From DAIDKA01 sp036267975 (lineage in GTDB: Bacteria; Pseudomonadota; Gammaproteobacteria; Steroidobacterales; Steroidobacteraceae), in the NCBI GenBank assembly GCA_036267975.1, contig DATAVA010000047.1, positions 1 to 64,000 of the forward strand: 64,000 bases of DNA, written 5' to 3'. Below are positions 1-9,486 of this stretch, piece after piece (positions within the stretch are counted from its first letter, which is position 1; every line of letters begins with the position of its first letter). The notes beneath the pieces are model-generated. The model was given only the letters and a program-made list of their open reading frames with translations, searched no databases and was not told the DNA's origin. Position numbers and translations under genes: made by a program.

Positions 1-1
1 G

Positions 2-1504
2 AGCGATCAGCACAGTGACAAGCTCACCTCCACCTATGCTGATTTTACCGGTCATTCAGTCGATTTGGGCGCCCTGATCCGCGAGAAGAAGGACTTCATA
101 GTAGGTCACGCGTTCGCCTACGATCACCAGCGGCTGTCGGCGATCGCGGTCAATATTGCGCGCGAGTCTTACCTGACACGGGACCTGAGCCCACAACAGA
201 TTCATGACGGGGTTGCTCAGGTCACCGCTTCACTGAGCGTATACCGCACCTATCGCAAGGCCGGTACTCTCAGCGAGCCTGACAAGGCCGTCATTGCAGA
301 GGCGGTACGCAGTGCCCGGTTCGCCCGCCCAGGCATCGATGCCGCAGTATTCGATTTCATTCTGGCCGTCCTGACCCGCGAGGAACTGAGCGAAGCGGAG
401 TTCGCGTTCATTGGCCCGTGGCAGCAGCTGACGCCTGCGGTGATGGCGAAAGGTGTAGAGGACACGACGTTCTACTGTTTCGATCGGCTGCTGTCGTGTA
501 ACGAGGTCGGCGCCCAGGCGTCGCTGATCGGAATTTCCTCTGACAAGTTTCATGAATACTGCCTGTATTTGAGCGATCATTGGCCGCGCAATCAGCTTGC
601 CACTTCGACTCATGACAACAAGCGCAGCGAAGATGTGCGCACCCGAATCTCGTTGCTGTCGGAAATCGCGGATCGCTGGGCCGAGGCGTTGCAGCAGTGG
701 TCGATCATGAACGAGGGTGCCTGGAACAACCGCACCCAGGATCGCCACGCGGAATATCTGTTGTATCAGACCTTGGTCGGGGCTTGGCCCATCGATGGCG
801 CTCGCTGCTGGCAGTACATGCTCAAGGCCTGCCGCGAGGCAAAATTGCGCACCTCGTGGCAGGAACCGAATGTTGGTTATGAACAGAACATCAAAGGTTT
901 CGTCGACCGCGTCCTGCAGAACGAGGACTTCCTCAAGAGTCTCGTCGAATTCGTCGAACCGCTGGTGCTGCCAGGCCGGATCAATAGCCTTGCGCAGACA
1001 CTGATCAAGCTGGTCATTCCGGGAGTACCCGATTTTTACCAGGGAACGGAGCTGTGGGATCTGAGCCTGGTCGACCCCGACAATCGCCGTCCGGTCGACT
1101 ATGCCGAACGGATGCAGCTGCTAAACCGCTGCCGCTCGATGCGTGCCGGCGAGGCGACCGCCGACTGGGACTCGGGGTTGCCGAAGCTGTGGCTGATCGA
1201 CCGGGTTCTGAGCCTGCGCGTGGCGCAGCCCGAGGAGTTCTCCGAAGGCAGTCGCTACCAACCGCTGGTGGCGCAGGGCCCGCATCTGGGCAATATGATT
1301 GCGTTTCGGCGCGGTGATAATCTGATCGCAGCGGTACCGCGCCTGATGTTATCGATTGCGAACCAATGGGAAGACACGCGTCTGCCGTTACCGAGCGGCA
1401 ACTGGGAGAACATCTTTACCCTGGATACGGTGTCCTCTTCGATTGATGCCACGCAGCTGTTTGGCGGCTTTCCGGTGGCGCTGCTGCGAAAGAAGGCCTG
1501 CTGA
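2..1504 (+). CDS. treY: Malto-oligosyltrehalose synthase, C-terminal part (5' end outside window)
   Basis: Intramolecular transglucosylase that turns the reducing end of a maltodextrin into a terminal trehalosyl unit, the first step of the TreY-TreZ trehalose pathway in the cytoplasm. The frame is open from base 2, so only the last 500 residues are present, about half of a usual 850-1000 residue enzyme. TreY signatures visible here are AKGVEDTTFY followed by NEVG, THDNKRSEDVRTR, and PGVPDFYQGTEL near the C-terminus, all in the order found in the family. The gene ends 14 bases from the convergent treZ, so the two are on opposite strands here rather than in the common treZ-treY co-directional operon. 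Identification is confident; the N-terminal catalytic half cannot be seen. Confidence 0.95.
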   Translation, partial: SDQHSDKLTSTYADFTGHSVDLGALIREKKDFIVGHAFAYDHQRLSAIAVNIARESYLTRDLSPQQIHDGVAQVTASLSVYRTYRKAGTLSEPDKAVIAEAVRSARFARPGIDAAVFDFILAVLTREELSEAEFAFIGPWQQLTPAVMAKGVEDTTFYCFDRLLSCNEVGAQASLIGISSDKFHEYCLYLSDHWPRNQLATSTHDNKRSEDVRTRISLLSEIADRWAEALQQWSIMNEGAWNNRTQDRHAEYLLYQTLVGAWPIDGARCWQYMLKACREAKLRTSWQEPNVGYEQNIKGFVDRVLQNEDFLKSLVEFVEPLVLPGRINSLAQTLIKLVIPGVPDFYQGTELWDLSLVDPDNRRPVDYAERMQLLNRCRSMRAGEATADWDSGLPKLWLIDRVLSLRVAQPEEFSEGSRYQPLVAQGPHLGNMIAFRRGDNLIAAVPRLMLSIANQWEDTRLPLPSGNWENIFTLDTVSSSIDATQLFGGFPVALLRKKAC

Positions 1505-1518
1505 GGCAGTGGCGCTCG

Positions 1519-3237
1519 TTACTCCTGGCGGCGGTAAACACGCGCCTCGAAGGCGCTGAGGGTCGCGGACGTCGAAGCTGCTGCGGCTGAACTTAGCAGC
1601 AGGGTCCAGTTGCCCTCCGGCAGGGCGACCTTGAGCTCGCGTGAAGCGAAGTTGACCACGACACACAGATCGCCGCGCACGAACCATAGCCAGCCCTCCC
1701 GCGCATCGTGTGCGACCTTCACGGGTAACGGCAGCGGATGCCGATCCGAAGCGCGCAAGGCAATGATCTGCTGATACCACGCGAGCAGCTCGCGATGCGG
1801 GGTGCGGTTGATTTCACTCCAGTCCAATCGGGAATCCTCGAAGGTGCGTGGTAACTGGGGATTCGGCACCTCGTTCGCCCAGCCGAAGGTTGCGAATTCC
1901 TGGCGCCGTCCCTCGGCCACGAGCCGGCCGAGCTCCTGGTTCTGATGGTCCGTGAAGTAGAAGAACGGGGTGGAAGCACCCCACTCTTCCCCCTGGAAGA
2001 GCAGGGGCACGAACGGGGAGAGAATCGTCATCGCTGCGACGGCCTTCAGCTGTATCGGCGTGAGCAGCATGCTCAAGCGCTCGCCCTTGGCCCGATTGCC
2101 GATCTGGTCGTGATTCTGTGAGCTCACGATCAGCTGGTCAGGCCTGACATCATCCGGGCGTCGCCCATGACGGCGCTTGCGATGGATCGAATACTGGCCC
2201 TGATAGACGTAGCCGTCGCGCAGCACCCGCGCCACATCTTCGATCCCGTTGAAATCCATGTAGTAGCCGACGGTCTCGCCCGTCATCGCGCTGTGCAGCG
2301 CGTGGTGGAAGTCGTCCGCCCAGTGCGCGTCCAGGCCGAAGCCCCCGCGCTCGGGCCGATAGACGAGCCTGGGGTCGTTCAGATCGCTTTCCGCGATGAG
2401 CACGATCTTGCGCTTGCTGCCGGCCGCGAAACTGTCCACGGCGCTCGCCAGTTCCTCCAGCAGGTGCACGGCCTCGAAGCTGTAAATCGCGCCCACGGCA
2501 TCCAGACGCAGTCCGTCGAATCCGTAGAGCTCCAGCCACATGCGCGCGTTGTCGAGAACGAACTGCCTGACGCCATCACTGTGTGCGCCGTCATAGTTGA
2601 TCGCATCACCCCAGGCGGTCTTGACCAGATTCGTAAAGTACGGAGCGTAATAATTCAGGTAGTTGCCATCCGGGCCGAGATGGTTGTAGACGACATCCAG
2701 CAGTACGGCCAGGCCCTGTGCATGGCAGGCAGCGACAAATCGCGCGAGGTCTTCGGGAGTGCCGTACGAGGGTTGCGGCGCGAACAGGTAGACGCCGTCA
2801 TAGCCCCACCCGTGTTGGCCCGGAAAGGTCGCGAGGGGCATGACTTCGACGTGGGTCACACCTAGGCCGACGAGGTGCGGGAGCCTCTGCGTGGCGCTCG
2901 CATACGTCCCTTCCGGCGTGAAGGTGCCGATGTGCAGCTCATAGATAATGGCCTTGGAGAGCGGTCGCTGCTCGAACGTGGTCCGGCTGATCGCCCTCAG
3001 GGCAACTTCGTCGACCAGGTAGGAGGCGCCATGCACCCCATCCGGCTGCCACGCGGAGCGTGGATCGGGGACCGGAGGGGATCCATCAACCGAAAAGCGA
3101 TAGCCGCTTGCGATGCCGCTGGGGTTGCATTCTACGCGCCAATACCCCGACACGTCCGCGGACATCGCGAAGCGTTGATCGGCGCAGACCAGTTCCACGG
3201 ACTTCTTGGCAAGCGGTGCCCAAACACAGAACTTCAT
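1519..3237 (-). CDS. treZ: Malto-oligosyltrehalose trehalohydrolase
   Basis: GH13 hydrolase that releases trehalose from maltooligosyl-trehalose made by TreY. 572 residues, normal for the family. The N-terminus (MKFCVWAPLAKKSVEL) is the carbohydrate-binding-like E-set domain. The barrel carries GWGYDGVYLFAP, DVVYNHLGPDGNY (GH13 region I), GLRLDAV (region II, with the nucleophile Asp), LIAESDLNDP (region III, with the acid/base Glu) and SQNHDQIGNRA (region IV). All catalytic positions are intact. It is convergent with treY, so the two pathway genes need separate promoters; the treZ promoter should lie in the 74-base gap before the LOG-family gene. Confidence 0.96.
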   Translation of the reverse strand: MKFCVWAPLAKKSVELVCADQRFAMSADVSGYWRVECNPSGIASGYRFSVDGSPPVPDPRSAWQPDGVHGASYLVDEVALRAISRTTFEQRPLSKAIIYELHIGTFTPEGTYASATQRLPHLVGLGVTHVEVMPLATFPGQHGWGYDGVYLFAPQPSYGTPEDLARFVAACHAQGLAVLLDVVYNHLGPDGNYLNYYAPYFTNLVKTAWGDAINYDGAHSDGVRQFVLDNARMWLELYGFDGLRLDAVGAIYSFEAVHLLEELASAVDSFAAGSKRKIVLIAESDLNDPRLVYRPERGGFGLDAHWADDFHHALHSAMTGETVGYYMDFNGIEDVARVLRDGYVYQGQYSIHRKRRHGRRPDDVRPDQLIVSSQNHDQIGNRAKGERLSMLLTPIQLKAVAAMTILSPFVPLLFQGEEWGASTPFFYFTDHQNQELGRLVAEGRRQEFATFGWANEVPNPQLPRTFEDSRLDWSEINRTPHRELLAWYQQIIALRASDRHPLPLPVKVAHDAREGWLWFVRGDLCVVVNFASRELKVALPEGNWTLLLSSAAAASTSATLSAFEARVYRRQE

Positions 3238-3311
3238 GTGTCGTGATTTCGAATGGTTTGCTGCAATGAATCAACCGCTCACTGTTACGCCGACGTGTAG
3301 GCGCTTCCTGA

Positions 3312-4079
3312 CTAGGTATTACGGGCATGAGCAAAGTCCGGCGTCGTCCCGCCCGTTGCGGCTTCAAGGCGCGATTGCAGCAGCTGCAGCGCCGCATCGG
3401 GCGTATCGGCGAATTCGAACAGGCTCAGGTCTTCGGCGCTGATCACACCGTGCTGAAGAAGGGCCTTGAAGTTTATGATTTCGTTCCAGTATTCCGAACC
3501 ATAGAGAATGACAGGAATGCGCCGAACGAGTTTGCGGGTCTGGGTCAGTGTGAGGATTTCCATGACCTCGTCGAGGGTGCCGAAACCGCCCGGAAAGGCG
3601 ACCAGTCCGCGCGCAAGTTGCGCAAACCACAGTTTGCGCATGAAGAAGTAGTGAAATTCGAACCCCAGCTCCGGGGTGATATAGGGGTTGGCCTGCTGCT
3701 CATGCGGCAGGCTGATGTTCAGTCCGATGGTCTTGCCGCCAGCCTCCGCCGCACCGCGGTTGGCGGCCTCCATGATGCCGCCACCACCGCCCGAACAGAT
3801 GACGTAACGATGGGCGTCCGTCGGCAGCGACTCGGACCACTGCGTGATCATGCGGGCCAGCATCCGGGCGTCGTGGTAGTAGCGACCCATCGGACCTGCG
3901 GCCGTGAGGCGTGCGGAGCCGAAGAACACGATGGTGTCACGCACGGCCGCGTGCCGGAATCGGTTCAGAGGCTCGAGGTATTCGGCGAGGATGCGCAGCG
4001 GGCGGCCCTCGTCACTCGTCAGAAATTCCTCGTTTTCGTAGGCAAGTTGCGCGGCATCACCCGGTCGATCCTTCGTCAT
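3312..4079 (-). CDS. LOG-family protein (lysine decarboxylase-like Rossmann fold)
   Basis: 255 residues. The family signatures are present: GGGGGIMEAANRGAAEAGG for phosphoribosyl binding and PGGFGTLDEVMEILTLTQ, the PGGxGTxxE catalytic motif of LOG phosphoribohydrolases. Known members hydrolyse nucleoside 5'-monophosphates, or cytokinin nucleotides in plants, to base plus ribose 5-phosphate. This copy has a longer N-terminal extension than the classical short LOG, so its substrate is uncertain. I place the start at the ATG whose bases overlap the stop of the upstream ribonuclease gene (ATGA, 4 bases); the frame runs further upstream but that part is antisense-like low-quality sequence. It is the last gene of a three-gene coupled operon. 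Confidence 0.9.
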   Translation of the reverse strand: MTKDRPGDAAQLAYENEEFLTSDEGRPLRILAEYLEPLNRFRHAAVRDTIVFFGSARLTAAGPMGRYYHDARMLARMITQWSESLPTDAHRYVICSGGGGGIMEAANRGAAEAGGKTIGLNISLPHEQQANPYITPELGFEFHYFFMRKLWFAQLARGLVAFPGGFGTLDEVMEILTLTQTRKLVRRIPVILYGSEYWNEIINFKALLQHGVISAEDLSLFEFADTPDAALQLLQSRLEAATGGTTPDFAHARNT

Positions 4080-5545
4080 GAGAGTTGCTCGCTGGCGAAA
4101 TCGATGAAGCCGCGTGTGACATCGACGCTGAGCAGCCGCACCCGCACGGCTTGGCCGACTTGCAGGCCCTGAAATCCACGCACGATCCGACCCTCGACCG
4201 GCGGTGTCATGGATCGCGCCCACGTGCCCTTGTCGGCCGCTCCGGTGACGATCGCATCGAAGGTCTGGCCAATCCGCGCTTGCAGCAGCAGCGCCGCCGC
4301 GGATTTGCTGACGCGCCGCTCCACTTTTGCCGCCGCATCCTCCTGCGTCGTGCACTGGGTCGCGAGATCCCGCAGTTCGCTGTTCGTGTACGGTGCCGGC
4401 AGGTTGCCGAGGGCCGCCTTGACCAGCCGCTGGGCGATGACGTCCGGGAAGCGCCGGTTCGGTGCGGTCGAGTGCATGTAATCACTGACCGCGAGGCCAA
4501 AATGGCCCTCGACCGTCGTGCCCGGCAGCTCCACCGCATATTCGCCGCGACCCAGCAGCTTGATGACCGACAAGGAAAGGTCCGGAAACTGTGCCGGATT
4601 CTCGCGGCGGGATTTTGCGAGAAACGCGTTCAATGCGCCAGCATCAGCAAGCGCCGGCAGGTGTCCGCCATGTTCACCTGCCAGTGCCACGATGCGGTCC
4701 CAGTGCGCGGGGGTCCGCAGTACCCGCCGAATCGAGGGCAGCCCCTTGTTCTGCAGCCAGCGCGCCGCCACGCCGTTGGCGGCGACCATCACGTTCTCGA
4801 TCAAATCGTGGGCGCGGTTGTTGCGCTTCGGCAGCAGGTCCCGCAGCACGTTGCCGTCGAAAACGGCGCTGGTCTCAATTGTCTCCAGCGTCAGTGCGCC
4901 CTGCGCGTGGCGTACCCTTCCCAGCGACTGTGCGATCTGGTCCTGAAGCCGCACCTGATTCTGCAGTGTGGGGGCTTCGAGCCCTATTGGCGCGCGCGTC
5001 TGGCCCTCGAGCCAGCTCGCGACGCTGTCGTAGGCGAGCTTCGCCTTGTTGACGACGGTGGCGCGATAGATGTCAGAGGATGCGACGTTGCCGTCGGTGC
5101 TGATCACCAGTTCGATGATCATCGCCAGGCGTTCCTGCCCCTGGACCAGGGAGGTCAGGTTGGTCGAAAGCCGCTCCGGGAGCATCGGAAAGATGCGTGC
5201 CGCCGTATAGACCGAGGTGGTGTTGTGGCGGGCATGCTCATCGAGGGGCGAGCCGCGACTCACGGCGGCATCGACGTCCGCAATGGCGACCAGCAGTTTT
5301 GTATTACCGCCCGGTACGGCTTGGGCCACGGATAGCTGATCCAGGTCGCGCGAATCGTCATTGTCGATCGAGACCCACTCTGCGCCGCGCAGATCACGCG
5401 CGGCCGGGTCGTGGGCGGGAGCGGTGAGGGCGTCGGCCTGGGCCTGTTGCGCGGTGGAGAAATCCGGCAGCAGCCCGTGATCCAGCATGGCCTGCCGTGC
5501 AATCGTCCCGAGGATCTCCTTCGCGTTCTGATTCGATGTACTCAT
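4076..5545 (-). CDS. RNB-domain (RNase II/R family) ribonuclease
   Basis: 489 residues, shorter than RNase II (about 640) or RNase R (about 800). It lacks the extended N-terminal cold-shock domains and enters the RNB domain quickly. The active-site segment is IDNDDSRDLDQ. Compared with the classic ID....RDFDDA pattern the first three acidic positions are kept and the last Asp is Gln, which from memory is typical of a short subfamily rather than proof of inactivity. The C-terminus (GRIVRGFQGLQVGQAVRVRLLSVD) resembles an S1 RNA-binding domain. Expected role: 3'-5' exoribonuclease in RNA turnover. It overlaps both neighbours by ATGA, implying translational coupling. Confidence 0.9.
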   Translation of the reverse strand: MSTSNQNAKEILGTIARQAMLDHGLLPDFSTAQQAQADALTAPAHDPAARDLRGAEWVSIDNDDSRDLDQLSVAQAVPGGNTKLLVAIADVDAAVSRGSPLDEHARHNTTSVYTAARIFPMLPERLSTNLTSLVQGQERLAMIIELVISTDGNVASSDIYRATVVNKAKLAYDSVASWLEGQTRAPIGLEAPTLQNQVRLQDQIAQSLGRVRHAQGALTLETIETSAVFDGNVLRDLLPKRNNRAHDLIENVMVAANGVAARWLQNKGLPSIRRVLRTPAHWDRIVALAGEHGGHLPALADAGALNAFLAKSRRENPAQFPDLSLSVIKLLGRGEYAVELPGTTVEGHFGLAVSDYMHSTAPNRRFPDVIAQRLVKAALGNLPAPYTNSELRDLATQCTTQEDAAAKVERRVSKSAAALLLQARIGQTFDAIVTGAADKGTWARSMTPPVEGRIVRGFQGLQVGQAVRVRLLSVDVTRGFIDFASEQLS

Positions 5546-7065
5546 CGCTTTGCGGCTGCCGAATGCGCGTGGCTGGCGGAAAGTTTCTTCATCAGCGGCA
5601 ACATGGCGATCGCAATGACCGTGCAGCCGATGCCGGTAAAGCCGAGCTCGTTGAACAGGCGGGTGTAGATGGTCAATGATTCAACCGGATTTTTCAGATT
5701 CTCGGGGATGTGCGCGAAGTTCGCGACGACACTTCCCAGGTACTGCGAAAGGCCGGAGGCCAGAAAGTATGCGCCCATCATGAAGCCGCCCATGCGGTCG
5801 GGTACGTAACGGGCAATCATTGCGAGGCCGAGGCCGCTGACCAGCAGTTCACCGAGCGAATACAGGCCATAGCCCCATACCATGGTCCAGGACGACACCT
5901 GCCCGTTGATTGCCCAGCGCGCGCCGACGCCATATATAAAGAAGCCGATGGCCACCGCGGCGAATCCCCAGACGAACTTTGCCGAGATCGACGGATCCTT
6001 GCCGAGCCGCCCGAGCCTGTTGTAGATGAACACCAGGACGGGGCTCAGGACTACGATCCAGATCGAGTTCAAATCCTGGTACTGCTCGGGAATCCAGGTG
6101 AAAAGGTGCACGCCGAAGAGGCTGAAATCCAGGTTCACATTACGCTGCGCGAACAGGTTCAGGGAGGTTGACATCTGCTGATAGAAGATGAAGAAGAATA
6201 CGGACTGTATGACCAGCACGAACGCGGCGATCAGACCGGCACGCTCATCCTGTTTGCTGGCGATGATCAGCTTCACAAAGATGCCGAAAATGACGGCCCC
6301 GGCAAGATAGACGCAAACGCGCGCCACAGTCTCGCTCTGCAGGATCAGGACGGTGATGACCAGGACTGCGATCGCGCCTCCCAGCAGGCCGATCACTATT
6401 CTCGGCTTTGCCGGCCGGTCATCCGGTGGCGACCCGTAGCGCGCCATGCCGCGGCTCATCAGCGCGTAGTTGATCATGCCGATGACAAGTCCGATCGAAC
6501 ACACGCCGAAGGCGGTGTGCCAGCCGGCCGTATCGCCGTAACGCGCGCCGATGTAATCGCGCAGCCAGGGTGTCAAGGCCATCGAAACCATGGCGCCGAT
6601 ATTCACCGCCATGTAGTAGTAGGTGAATGCGCTGTCGATCCGCGTGTCATCGCCTTCGTAGATCTTGCGGACCAGTTGGCCGCAATTGGGTTTGAAGAAT
6701 CCGTTGCCGATGACAATGACGCCGAGGGCGCAATAGAGAAACAGCGCGCTGTTCACCGGTATCCATAGCAGCGCATAACCGATCGCGAGCACGAAGGCGC
6801 CGACCTTCATGGTACGGCGGGTGCCGATCAGCTTGTCGCCGACCCAGCCGCCGATGGCGGGGGTGGCGTAGATCAGCGCCGAGGCCGCACCGAACACCAG
6901 GTTGGAGCGGGTGTCGGCAAAGCCAAGCTTCTTGATCATGTAGGTGACCATGAGCGCCTGCATGCCGTAGAACCCAAAGCGCTCCCACATCTCGATCAGA
7001 AGGATGGTGCTGAAGGAGCGCGTCTGGGAAATGGGTGCAGCCGGTAGGGCCATTGCGTTGTTCAT
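5542..7065 (-). CDS. POT/PTR2-family proton-dependent peptide transporter
   Basis: About 507 residues with twelve or more hydrophobic segments. The first helix carries EMWERFGFYGMQALMV, the ExxER(F/Y) proton-coupling motif of the POT family, and helix-5 region FTYYYMAVNIGA fits the FYxxINxGS-type signature. Expected role: inner-membrane uptake of di- and tripeptides coupled to protons (DtpA-like). I chose the ATG giving MNNAMALPAAP; an in-frame GTG 24 bases upstream would add eight residues. It is the first gene of a peptide transporter - ribonuclease - LOG operon joined by 4-base overlaps. The functional link among the three is not obvious. Confidence 0.92.
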   Translation of the reverse strand: MNNAMALPAAPISQTRSFSTILLIEMWERFGFYGMQALMVTYMIKKLGFADTRSNLVFGAASALIYATPAIGGWVGDKLIGTRRTMKVGAFVLAIGYALLWIPVNSALFLYCALGVIVIGNGFFKPNCGQLVRKIYEGDDTRIDSAFTYYYMAVNIGAMVSMALTPWLRDYIGARYGDTAGWHTAFGVCSIGLVIGMINYALMSRGMARYGSPPDDRPAKPRIVIGLLGGAIAVLVITVLILQSETVARVCVYLAGAVIFGIFVKLIIASKQDERAGLIAAFVLVIQSVFFFIFYQQMSTSLNLFAQRNVNLDFSLFGVHLFTWIPEQYQDLNSIWIVVLSPVLVFIYNRLGRLGKDPSISAKFVWGFAAVAIGFFIYGVGARWAINGQVSSWTMVWGYGLYSLGELLVSGLGLAMIARYVPDRMGGFMMGAYFLASGLSQYLGSVVANFAHIPENLKNPVESLTIYTRLFNELGFTGIGCTVIAIAMLPLMKKLSASHAHSAAAKR

Positions 7066-7141
7066 CGTTCTGAATTCTTCTTGGCTCACGGAAAATGGAC
7101 CGCAAACGGCTGCAGCCCGGTAGCGAGGCGGCCGGCGTGCT

Positions 7142-8287
7142 TCAGGCGGCCAGGCGCCTGGAGGCGATCCGGGCCCCTTCTACCAAGGATTGTAATTTCA
7201 TGTACGCAATATCGGGTTCAACCGGTCCGAAGCCGGCAAAGGTGCCGAAGCCACAGTCGGTGCCGGCGATGACGCGGTCGCGTCCGACAATGTGCGCAAA
7301 GCGCTCGATGCGCTCGGCCACGAGCTGCGGATGCTCGACATAGTTCGTGGTCGTGGAGAGCACACCGGGTATCAGGATCTTGTCGTCGGGGATCCTGGCG
7401 TTTCTGAACACCGTCCATTCGTGCGCGTGGCGCGGATTGGCGGCCTCGAACAGCAGCCCCTGGGGTTTCGCCTTGAGCACGATGGGCAGCAGGCGCTCCA
7501 TCGGCACATCATGGTGATGCGGCCCTTCATAATTGCCCCAGCACACGTGCATGCGCACGCGGTCTGCAGGCACATTGCGCAAGGCGTGGTTCAAGATCTC
7601 GATGTGGCGCGCCGCCAGCGTATCAAACTCATCCAGCGTGCGATCGCGATACATGGTGTGGCGCCCCATCGCCAGATCCGGGGCATCGATCTGCAGAATG
7701 ATGCCGGCCTGTACGATGCCTTCGTATTCGCTTTGCAGCGCGGCCGCGACCGCCTCGAGGTAATCATCCTGCGTGCGGTAATAGTCATTCGGCTGAAAGA
7801 AGGCGATGACACCCGGTGAGGCCGCGTTCATGAATGCCGCGGTCGGAGCGGCTGCCGCGGTTGCGGCCTTGAGATTGCGGACATCGCTCTCAAGCGGCCG
7901 CGTGTCGCGCACCCTGATTTCGCCAACGCACCGGGGGCGACGGTACTTGGCGGTGGCACCGCGGTCGGCGAGCTTGCGCAGCAGGTTTGGAAATTCGACC
8001 AGATCCTGGCCGGCCTCGCGCGCGGTGTCGCCCGCGAAGCCGCTGAAGCGGTCGGCGACGTAGGTGGCGTAGCTGATCTTGCTCATCTCGCCATCACTCA
8101 CGATATCAATGCCGAGATCGACCTGCCGCTGCACGACCTGCGCCACGGCCTGGGCTATCACGGCGTCATCCTGCGTGGTATCGCGTGCATCACCGCGCTC
8201 GCGCGCGAAAATCACATCGGTTACGGTTTGACTGCGGGGCAAACTCCCCACATGCGTCGTCAGGATCCCCCGGCCTGTGTCGTGCAT
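7142..8287 (-). CDS. MetE-like cobalamin-independent methyltransferase
   Basis: 381 residues, the size of the C-terminal catalytic half of MetE alone, as in archaeal MetE and epoxyalkane:coenzyme M transferase relatives. Family features: TTHVGSLPRS at the N-terminus, HVCWGNYEG (His and Cys zinc ligands), LFEAANPRHAHEW and AGTDCGFGTF (late Cys ligand). The family transfers methyl or alkyl groups to a zinc-bound thiol. Whether this one uses homocysteine is not decided by sequence, because the folate-binding N-terminal domain is absent. It is divergent from, and shares a 223-base promoter region with, a ring-cleavage-type gene and pcaIJF, so a role in demethylating an aromatic or other catabolic substrate is plausible but inferred. 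Confidence 0.85.
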   Translation of the reverse strand: MHDTGRGILTTHVGSLPRSQTVTDVIFARERGDARDTTQDDAVIAQAVAQVVQRQVDLGIDIVSDGEMSKISYATYVADRFSGFAGDTAREAGQDLVEFPNLLRKLADRGATAKYRRPRCVGEIRVRDTRPLESDVRNLKAATAAAAPTAAFMNAASPGVIAFFQPNDYYRTQDDYLEAVAAALQSEYEGIVQAGIILQIDAPDLAMGRHTMYRDRTLDEFDTLAARHIEILNHALRNVPADRVRMHVCWGNYEGPHHHDVPMERLLPIVLKAKPQGLLFEAANPRHAHEWTVFRNARIPDDKILIPGVLSTTTNYVEHPQLVAERIERFAHIVGRDRVIAGTDCGFGTFAGFGPVEPDIAYMKLQSLVEGARIASRRLAA

Positions 8288-8510
8288 AATCAGCCTTGTT
8301 TTTAACTGTGCGGACTATACACCGCTCCTTGCCGGCCACCACGCGGCCGGGCGGGATCCCGGGCAATTGCCGAGTCAACGTGGTCGTTTCCGACCCGCCC
8401 GGGCTGGGGTAGACTTACGGGCCGCGAGAGCCAGAGGATCCCAGGGGCACACCTGCCGGCCCCTCGACTCCTGTCCGGCGCGGAAGTACGACTTTTCGGG
8501 GAGATCACAG

Positions 8511-9467
8511 ATGAGCGTGAATAACTACATCAGGCGCCACCATCACCTGACACTGAGTGTCGGAAATGCTCAGGAAGACTACGATTTCCACACCAAAGTA
8601 CTGGGGCTGAAGAGCGTCAAGAAGACCGCCCTGTACGATGGGGAAGAGCCCATTCTGCATCTGTATTACGGAAACGATACCGGCGATGTGAGCCGCCTCA
8701 TCACCTGCTTTCCAATGAAGCATTCCGGCCGCAAGGCCCGCAAGGGAACCGGCCAGATCTGCACCGTCGAGCTGTCAATTCCGGTGGGGTCGGCGGATTT
8801 CTGGGATAAGCATTTGCGAAGCCGTGGATTCACGGTGCGCATGCAGGAGCGTTTCGGTGAGCGGTTGGTGGCATTCGAACACCCCTGTGGCATCGAATAC
8901 GAACTGATTGAAGCCAAGCATGACCCGCGCGAGCCGTACAGCAATGGGGTCGTGCCGAAGGAGCACGGGCTGCGTGGTACTCACGGTGTCGTCGTGTCGG
9001 TGCGTGACGCCGAAAATTCGGAAGAGTTCATGCAGGGCGGCTGGAACGGTCGGCGGATCGCGCGCGACGGCCGCCATGTGCGTTACGAGGTGGGCAATGG
9101 CGGCAGTGGCGCCGTCGTCGAGTTTCGCGTCGATGCGGATGTGCCCGCAGGCAGCTGGACCTACGGCGAGGGTGTGCCGCATCACGTCGCGTTCGAGGTT
9201 GCCGATCACGACGCGCAGAGCAAGGTGAAATTCCACCTCGAGGGCCTCGGATTTACCGACGTGTCGGAAATGAAGGATCGCGGTTACTTCGACTCGGTTT
9301 ATGTGCGCACGCCGGGCGGTGCGCTGTTCGAGGCGACGGTGTCCAAGCCGCAGGGCTTCCTGGTCGATGAGCCGTACGAGATGTTGGGCACCGCCATGCA
9401 GATTCCCCCGTTCTTCGCCAATCGCCGCGAGGAACTGCTGCAGAAGATCGAGCCGCTCAAGTACTGA
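8511..9467 (+). CDS. VOC-family protein, MhqO/LinE-like ring-cleavage dioxygenase
   Basis: 318 residues with two vicinal-oxygen-chelate repeats. Repeat 1 opens with RHHHLTLSVGNAQEDYDFHT and LGLKSVKKT; repeat 2 has GVPHHVAFEVADHDAQ, then YVRTPGGALFEATV. The His of the first repeat, the His of VPHH and the Glu of LFEA match the 2-His-1-carboxylate metal site of type I extradiol dioxygenases. Resemblance is closest to hydroquinone-type enzymes (MhqO, LinE), which open a ring to feed maleylacetate and beta-ketoadipate routes. Start is the ATG after GGGGAGATCACAG, which has a GGAG-type ribosome site. First gene of a run with pcaI, pcaJ and pcaF. Exact substrate unknown. Confidence 0.82.
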   Translation: MSVNNYIRRHHHLTLSVGNAQEDYDFHTKVLGLKSVKKTALYDGEEPILHLYYGNDTGDVSRLITCFPMKHSGRKARKGTGQICTVELSIPVGSADFWDKHLRSRGFTVRMQERFGERLVAFEHPCGIEYELIEAKHDPREPYSNGVVPKEHGLRGTHGVVVSVRDAENSEEFMQGGWNGRRIARDGRHVRYEVGNGGSGAVVEFRVDADVPAGSWTYGEGVPHHVAFEVADHDAQSKVKFHLEGLGFTDVSEMKDRGYFDSVYVRTPGGALFEATVSKPQGFLVDEPYEMLGTAMQIPPFFANRREELLQKIEPLKY

Positions 9468-9486
9468 TGTGACGGCCAGTGGGCGC

